Shown: piece after piece, positions 60,693 through 64,000 of the stretch | Position numbering within the stretch: the stretch's first letter is position 1 | Layout: each line of letters opens with the position of its first letter | Source: DATEDA01 sp963744255 | GTDB taxonomy: Bacteria; Pseudomonadota; Gammaproteobacteria; Burkholderiales; SG8-39 | Length of the DNA stretch: 64,000 nt | Direction of reading: 5' to 3' | Assembly: GCA_963744255.1 (NCBI GenBank) | Contig: CAVUSZ010000045.1 | Coordinates: forward strand, 6,562-70,561 | The notes under the pieces: generated by a model | What the model was told of the DNA's origin: nothing | What the model saw: the letters and a program-made list of their open reading frames with translations, nothing else | Databases searched by the model: none | Made by a program: the position numbers and the translations under genes

Positions 60693-61768
60693 GCGAGCGC
60701 ATCGTCGTCGGCATGTCCGGCGGGGTCGACTCGTCGGTCGCCGCCCTCGCCCTCAAGCGGCAGGGCTTCGAGGTCGTCGGCCTCTTCATGAAGAACTGGG
60801 AGGAGGACGACGACGACGAGTACTGCTCGACTCGCGCGGACCTCGTCGACGTCGCGTCGGTTGCCGACGTGCTCGGGATCGAGCTCGAAGTCGTCAATTT
60901 CGCCGCCGAGTACAGGGACCGCGTCTTCGCGAGCTTTCTCGCCGAGTACGCCGCCGGCCGCACGCCGAACCCCGATGTCCTCTGCAACGCCGAGATCAAG
61001 TTCAAGGCGTTCCTCGATCACGCGCTCGCGATGGGTGCGTCGAGGATCGCCACCGGCCACTACGCGGGCGTGCGCGAGCGCGCCGGACGGTTCGAGCTCG
61101 TGAAGGGGACGGATCCGGCGAAAGACCAGAGCTACTTCCTGCACCGCCTCTCGCAGGCGCAGCTCGCGCGGGTCGTGTTCCCGCTCGCGAGCCTGCGGAA
61201 GACCGACGTGCGCCGCATCGCGCGCGAAGCGGGGCTGCCGGTGCACGCGAAGAAAGACTCGACCGGCATCTGCTTCATCGGCGAGCGGCCGTTTCGAGCG
61301 TTCCTCGAGCGCTACCTCCCGCGCGACGCCGGCCCGATCCGGACGCCGGAGGGCGGCATAGTCGGCGAGCACATCGGGCTCGCCTTCTACACCATCGGTC
61401 AGCGCCAGGGGCTCGGGATCGGCGGACTCAAGGACCCGCCTACCCCGGGCGCACCGTGGTACGTCGCCGGGAAGGACCTCGGGCGGAACGAGTTGATCGT
61501 GGTGCAGGGGCACGACCATCCGCTGCTCGCCAGCCGCGCGCTCACCGCGGCCGATCTCGCGTGGGTGAGCGGCGATCCGCCGGCGCGAGATCCGAAATAC
61601 GGGGCCAAGACCCGTTATCGGCAGGCGGATGCGGTGTGCCGCCTCGCCAGCCTGGCAGAAGAGACGTGCCGGATCGAGTTCGACGATCCGCAATGGGCCG
61701 TTACGCCGGGGCAGTCGGTGGTGCTGTACCGCGGGGAGGTGTGCCTTGGCGGCGGGGTGATTCAGTGA
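60689..61768 (+). CDS. mnmA: tRNA 2-thiouridylase MnmA
   Basis: A 359-residue MnmA. The ATP pyrophosphatase motif is GMSGGVDSSVAALAL near the start. The two catalytic cysteines are in TPNPDVLCNAEIKFK and KKDSTGICFIGERPF. YTIGQRQGLGIGG is diagnostic. It adds sulfur to U34 of tRNAs for Lys, Glu and Gln using sulfur relayed from IscS. It is the last gene of the plus-strand run and ends four bases before the convergent GST gene. Confidence 0.96.
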   Translation: MSERIVVGMSGGVDSSVAALALKRQGFEVVGLFMKNWEEDDDDEYCSTRADLVDVASVADVLGIELEVVNFAAEYRDRVFASFLAEYAAGRTPNPDVLCNAEIKFKAFLDHALAMGASRIATGHYAGVRERAGRFELVKGTDPAKDQSYFLHRLSQAQLARVVFPLASLRKTDVRRIAREAGLPVHAKKDSTGICFIGERPFRAFLERYLPRDAGPIRTPEGGIVGEHIGLAFYTIGQRQGLGIGGLKDPPTPGAPWYVAGKDLGRNELIVVQGHDHPLLASRALTAADLAWVSGDPPARDPKYGAKTRYRQADAVCRLASLAEETCRIEFDDPQWAVTPGQSVVLYRGEVCLGGGVIQ

Positions 61769-61772
61769 ATCG

Positions 61773-62396
61773 CTACTCGCTGGGCGCCGTCTCCGCAAAG
61801 CTCGGCCGCTCAAAGAGTTTCGCCGCGAGGCGCGCGAGGTCGGGACGGCTGTCGCGCCATTCGAGCCTCGGATAGCGGAAGTCGAGCCAGCCGAGACAGG
61901 CGCCGACCGCGACGTCGGCGAGCGTGAGGGTGTTGCCGCAGCAGAACGCGCGCACGCCGAGCTGGTTCTCGAGCGCGTCCAGACCGCGCTGCACCTTCTT
62001 CATCTGTCGCTCGGCCCACCCCGCGCTCCGCTCGTGCACCGGTCGCTGGTTCTCCGAGCGGGCGAGCGCCCCGGCGTCGACGATGCCGTCGGCGAGCGCC
62101 TCCCAGCGGCGCACCTCGAGGCGCTCCCGGTTGCCCGCGGGGATCAGCTTGCCGATCGGCGACGCCGCGTCGAGAAACTCGCAGATCACGCGCGAGTCGT
62201 AGAGCGCGGTGCCGTCCTCGAGCAGCAGTACCGGCACCTTGCCGAGCGGGTTCACGTCCGGCACCGCGCTGTCGGCCGCCCAGGGGTCGGCGAGCTCCCA
62301 CGCGTACTCGATCCGCTTCTCCGCGGCGACGATGCGCGCCTTGCGCGTGAACGGGCTCGTCGCCGAGCCGATGAGTTTCAGCCGAGCACTGGCCAT
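61773..62396 (-). CDS. glutathione S-transferase family protein
   Basis: A 207-residue GST. The thioredoxin-like N-terminal half has SATSPFTRKARIVAAEKRIE, NPLGKVPVLLLEDG and LYDSRVICEFLD (the Glu/Asp-Ser-type GSH site); the helical half has NTLTLADVAVGACLGWLDFR. ATG at 62,396 is chosen; an open frame upstream overlaps the purB promoter. In E. coli hflD sits between mnmA and purB; here this GST gene lies there on the opposite strand. The substrate is unknown. Confidence 0.87.
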   Translation of the reverse strand: MASARLKLIGSATSPFTRKARIVAAEKRIEYAWELADPWAADSAVPDVNPLGKVPVLLLEDGTALYDSRVICEFLDAASPIGKLIPAGNRERLEVRRWEALADGIVDAGALARSENQRPVHERSAGWAERQMKKVQRGLDALENQLGVRAFCCGNTLTLADVAVGACLGWLDFRYPRLEWRDSRPDLARLAAKLFERPSFAETAPSE

Positions 62397-62516
62397 GATG
62401 CGCGCGATTTTCCCCGGATGGCGGTTTATACCATGGACATCGGCGCGCTCCGACGGCGGGAAAGCGCGCCGGACGCGCATGGTAAACTCGAACGCGTTCC
62501 GCGCTCGCAGGACGCC

Positions 62517-63884
62517 ATGCAGCTCTCGCCGCTCACCGCGCTCTCGCCGCTCGACGGACGGTACGCCCGCGCGGCCGGGAGCCTGAGGCCCTGGCTCAGC
62601 GAGCTCGCGCTCATCCGGCATCGCGTCCGCGTGGAGATCGAGTGGCTGATCGCGCTCGGTACCGAGCCGGGCATCCCCGAAGTCGCGCCCTTCACGGCGC
62701 CGGCGGCGGCGAAACTCCGCGCACTCGCCGCCGGGTTCACCGAGCCCGACGGCGAGCGCGTGAAGGCGATCGAGCGCGCGACCAATCACGACGTCAAGGC
62801 GATCGAGTACTGGGTCCGCGAGCGCGTCGCGGACGATCCGGCGCTCGCGCGCGCCTCGGCGTTCATCCACTTCGCCTGCACGTCCGAGGACATCAACAAC
62901 CTCGCCTACGCGCTGATGGTGCGCGGCGCGCGCGACGAGGTGCTGCTGCCGGCGGTCGACGAGCTGACGAGGACGCTCGCGCGGCTCGCGCACGCGCACG
63001 CCGACGACGCGATGCTCTCGCGCACGCACGGCCAGCCGGCGACCCCGACCACGCTCGGCAAGGAGCTCGCCAATTTCGTTCACCGCCTGCGACGCGCACG
63101 GGCTGCTCTCGCGGCGGTGACGCTCACCGGCAAGGCGAACGGCGCGGTCGGCAACTACAACGCGCACCTCGCCGCGTACCCGCAGGTCGACTGGCAGGGG
63201 GTCGCGCGGCGGCTCGTCGAGTCGCTCGGGCTCGAGTTCAATCCGTACACGGTGCAGATCGAGCCGCACGACTCGCTCGCGGAATGCTTCGATGCGCTGG
63301 CGCGGTTGAACACGATCCTCATCGACCTCGATCGCGACCTCTGGGGCTACATCTCGCTCGGCTACTTCCGGCAGAAACCGGTCGCGGGCGAGGTCGGCTC
63401 GTCGACGATGCCGCACAAGGTCAACCCGATCGATTTCGAGAACTCCGAGGGCAACCTCGGCGTCGCCAACGCGCTCCTGCGGCATCTGGCGGAGAAGCTG
63501 CCGGTCTCGCGCTGGCAACGCGACCTCACCGACTCGACGGTGCTGCGGAACGTCGGCGTCGCGTTCGGGCACAGCCTGCTCGGGCTCGCCGGCGCGAGCC
63601 GCGGCCTCGAGCGGCTCGAGGCCGACCGCGCTCGGCTCGCCGCGGACCTCGGTGCGAGCTGGGAAGTGCTCGGCGAGGCGGTGCAGACGGTGATGCGCCG
63701 CTACGGCGTCGAGGACGCCTACGAGCAGCTGAAGGCACTCACGCGCGGGGAGCGCGTGACGCCGGAGCGCCTGCGCGACTTCATCCGCGGCGCGGCAATT
63801 CCCGAGGAGGCGAAGGCGCGGCTGCTCGCGCTCGCACCGGGGGACTATACGGGCGCCGCGTCGGAGCTGGCGAAGAAGATCTGA
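62517..63884 (+). CDS. purB: adenylosuccinate lyase
   Basis: A 455-residue PurB. The start LSPLTALSPLDGRYARAAGS is the family hallmark. Catalytic elements are SRTHGQPATPTTLGKE and SSTMPHKVNPIDFENSE. It catalyses two steps of purine synthesis (SAICAR to AICAR, adenylosuccinate to AMP). It is the E. coli-type class by sequence order. A hairpin follows 50 bases downstream. Confidence 0.96.
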   Translation: MQLSPLTALSPLDGRYARAAGSLRPWLSELALIRHRVRVEIEWLIALGTEPGIPEVAPFTAPAAAKLRALAAGFTEPDGERVKAIERATNHDVKAIEYWVRERVADDPALARASAFIHFACTSEDINNLAYALMVRGARDEVLLPAVDELTRTLARLAHAHADDAMLSRTHGQPATPTTLGKELANFVHRLRRARAALAAVTLTGKANGAVGNYNAHLAAYPQVDWQGVARRLVESLGLEFNPYTVQIEPHDSLAECFDALARLNTILIDLDRDLWGYISLGYFRQKPVAGEVGSSTMPHKVNPIDFENSEGNLGVANALLRHLAEKLPVSRWQRDLTDSTVLRNVGVAFGHSLLGLAGASRGLERLEADRARLAADLGASWEVLGEAVQTVMRRYGVEDAYEQLKALTRGERVTPERLRDFIRGAAIPEEAKARLLALAPGDYTGAASELAKKI

Positions 63885-63935
63885 AAGGCCGCGTGCCGTC
63901 GAGCGCGCGACGCGGCCAGTGCTCCTTCCTCGCGC

Positions 63936-63961
63936 CAGCGGAGCGGTAACCCGCTCCGCTG
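63936..63961. terminator. 11-bp hairpin downstream of purB
   Basis: CAGCGGAGCGG and CCGCTCCGCTG form a perfect stem around the loop TAAC, 51 bases after the purB stop. No clear T-run follows, so it may stall rather than fully terminate transcription. Confidence 0.5.
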
Positions 63962-64000
63962 ACTAGTCCGGCCGACGACTAACGAACGGGACCCAGCTCA

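Noticed and set aside
1..64000. tRNA, rRNA, CRISPR arrays, prophage or intact insertion sequences
   Set aside because: No cloverleaf, repeat-spacer pattern, transposase or integrase sequence was recognised anywhere in the window.

Overview
This is a GC-rich chromosomal window with short intergenic gaps and many ATGA/GTGA start-stop overlaps. Gene content points to a betaproteobacterium: fadH/fadE/fadI/fadJ-type fatty acid oxidation, a nudJ-mnmA-purB neighbourhood, class I DAHP synthase, lutAB, chrA with a rhodanese-ChrB fusion, a proteobacterial-type iolC fusion and LivFGHMK transporters. That assignment is inferred from family membership and is not proven. No rRNA, tRNA, CRISPR array, integrase or intact insertion sequence was seen.

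Layout. 0-9.5 kb: end of an FtsX-type permease with an AttH/CrtC-like lipocalin, an SGNH hydrolase, an alpha/beta hydrolase plus SDR pair, fadH (2,4-dienoyl-CoA reductase), and a small secreted protein overlapping an MFS transporter. 9.6-14 kb: a polar amino-acid binding protein with a glycine-zipper lipoprotein, small membrane proteins, and a polyphosphate kinase 2 gene broken by an internal deletion. 14-18 kb: an AtzG/amidase pair flanked by the C-terminal and N-terminal stumps of peptide-transporter ATPases, then a hydantoin-racemase-family protein that lacks one of the two catalytic cysteines. 18-23 kb: chrA and its rhodanese-ChrB partner, a four-gene operon (thioesterase, DUF429, small protein, SDR), and a Uma2 endonuclease relic. 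23-29.8 kb: a five-gene fad operon (TetR, FadE, small lipoprotein, thiolase, FadJ-like multienzyme) behind an 18-bp palindromic operator. 30-38.7 kb: an Atm1-type ABC exporter, PBP7, an EgtD-like methyltransferase, DUF202, an IclR regulator divergent from lutA-lutB, and alanine dehydrogenase.

38.8-51.3 kb is the most coherent accessory block. A LivM-LivG-LivF set plus an unusual ABC ATPase without a signature motif runs left. An RpiR regulator, IolC kinase/aldolase fusion, hydroxyacid dehydrogenase, LivK (frameshifted), LivH, two SDRs and MmsA/IolA run right, from a shared AT-rich divergent promoter with palindromes. It looks like uptake of a polyol or inositol-type compound and its conversion through a 2-deoxy-5-keto-gluconate-like intermediate to DHAP and malonate semialdehyde, then acetyl-CoA. 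iolB, iolD, iolE and iolG are absent from the window.

51.3-64 kb: a lipoprotein, an unknown protein, an AraC regulator, CorA and DAHP synthase. These are followed by an omega-aminotransferase, an acetylpolyamine-amidohydrolase-type protein and a class I aminotransferase. A housekeeping group of Nudix, an unknown secreted protein, MnmA, GST and PurB ends at a strong hairpin.

Four loci (ppk2, Uma2, livK, peptide ABC ATPases) carry internal deletions, frameshifts or truncations. Either gene decay is active in this genome, or some of these are assembly faults. Read mapping would decide.
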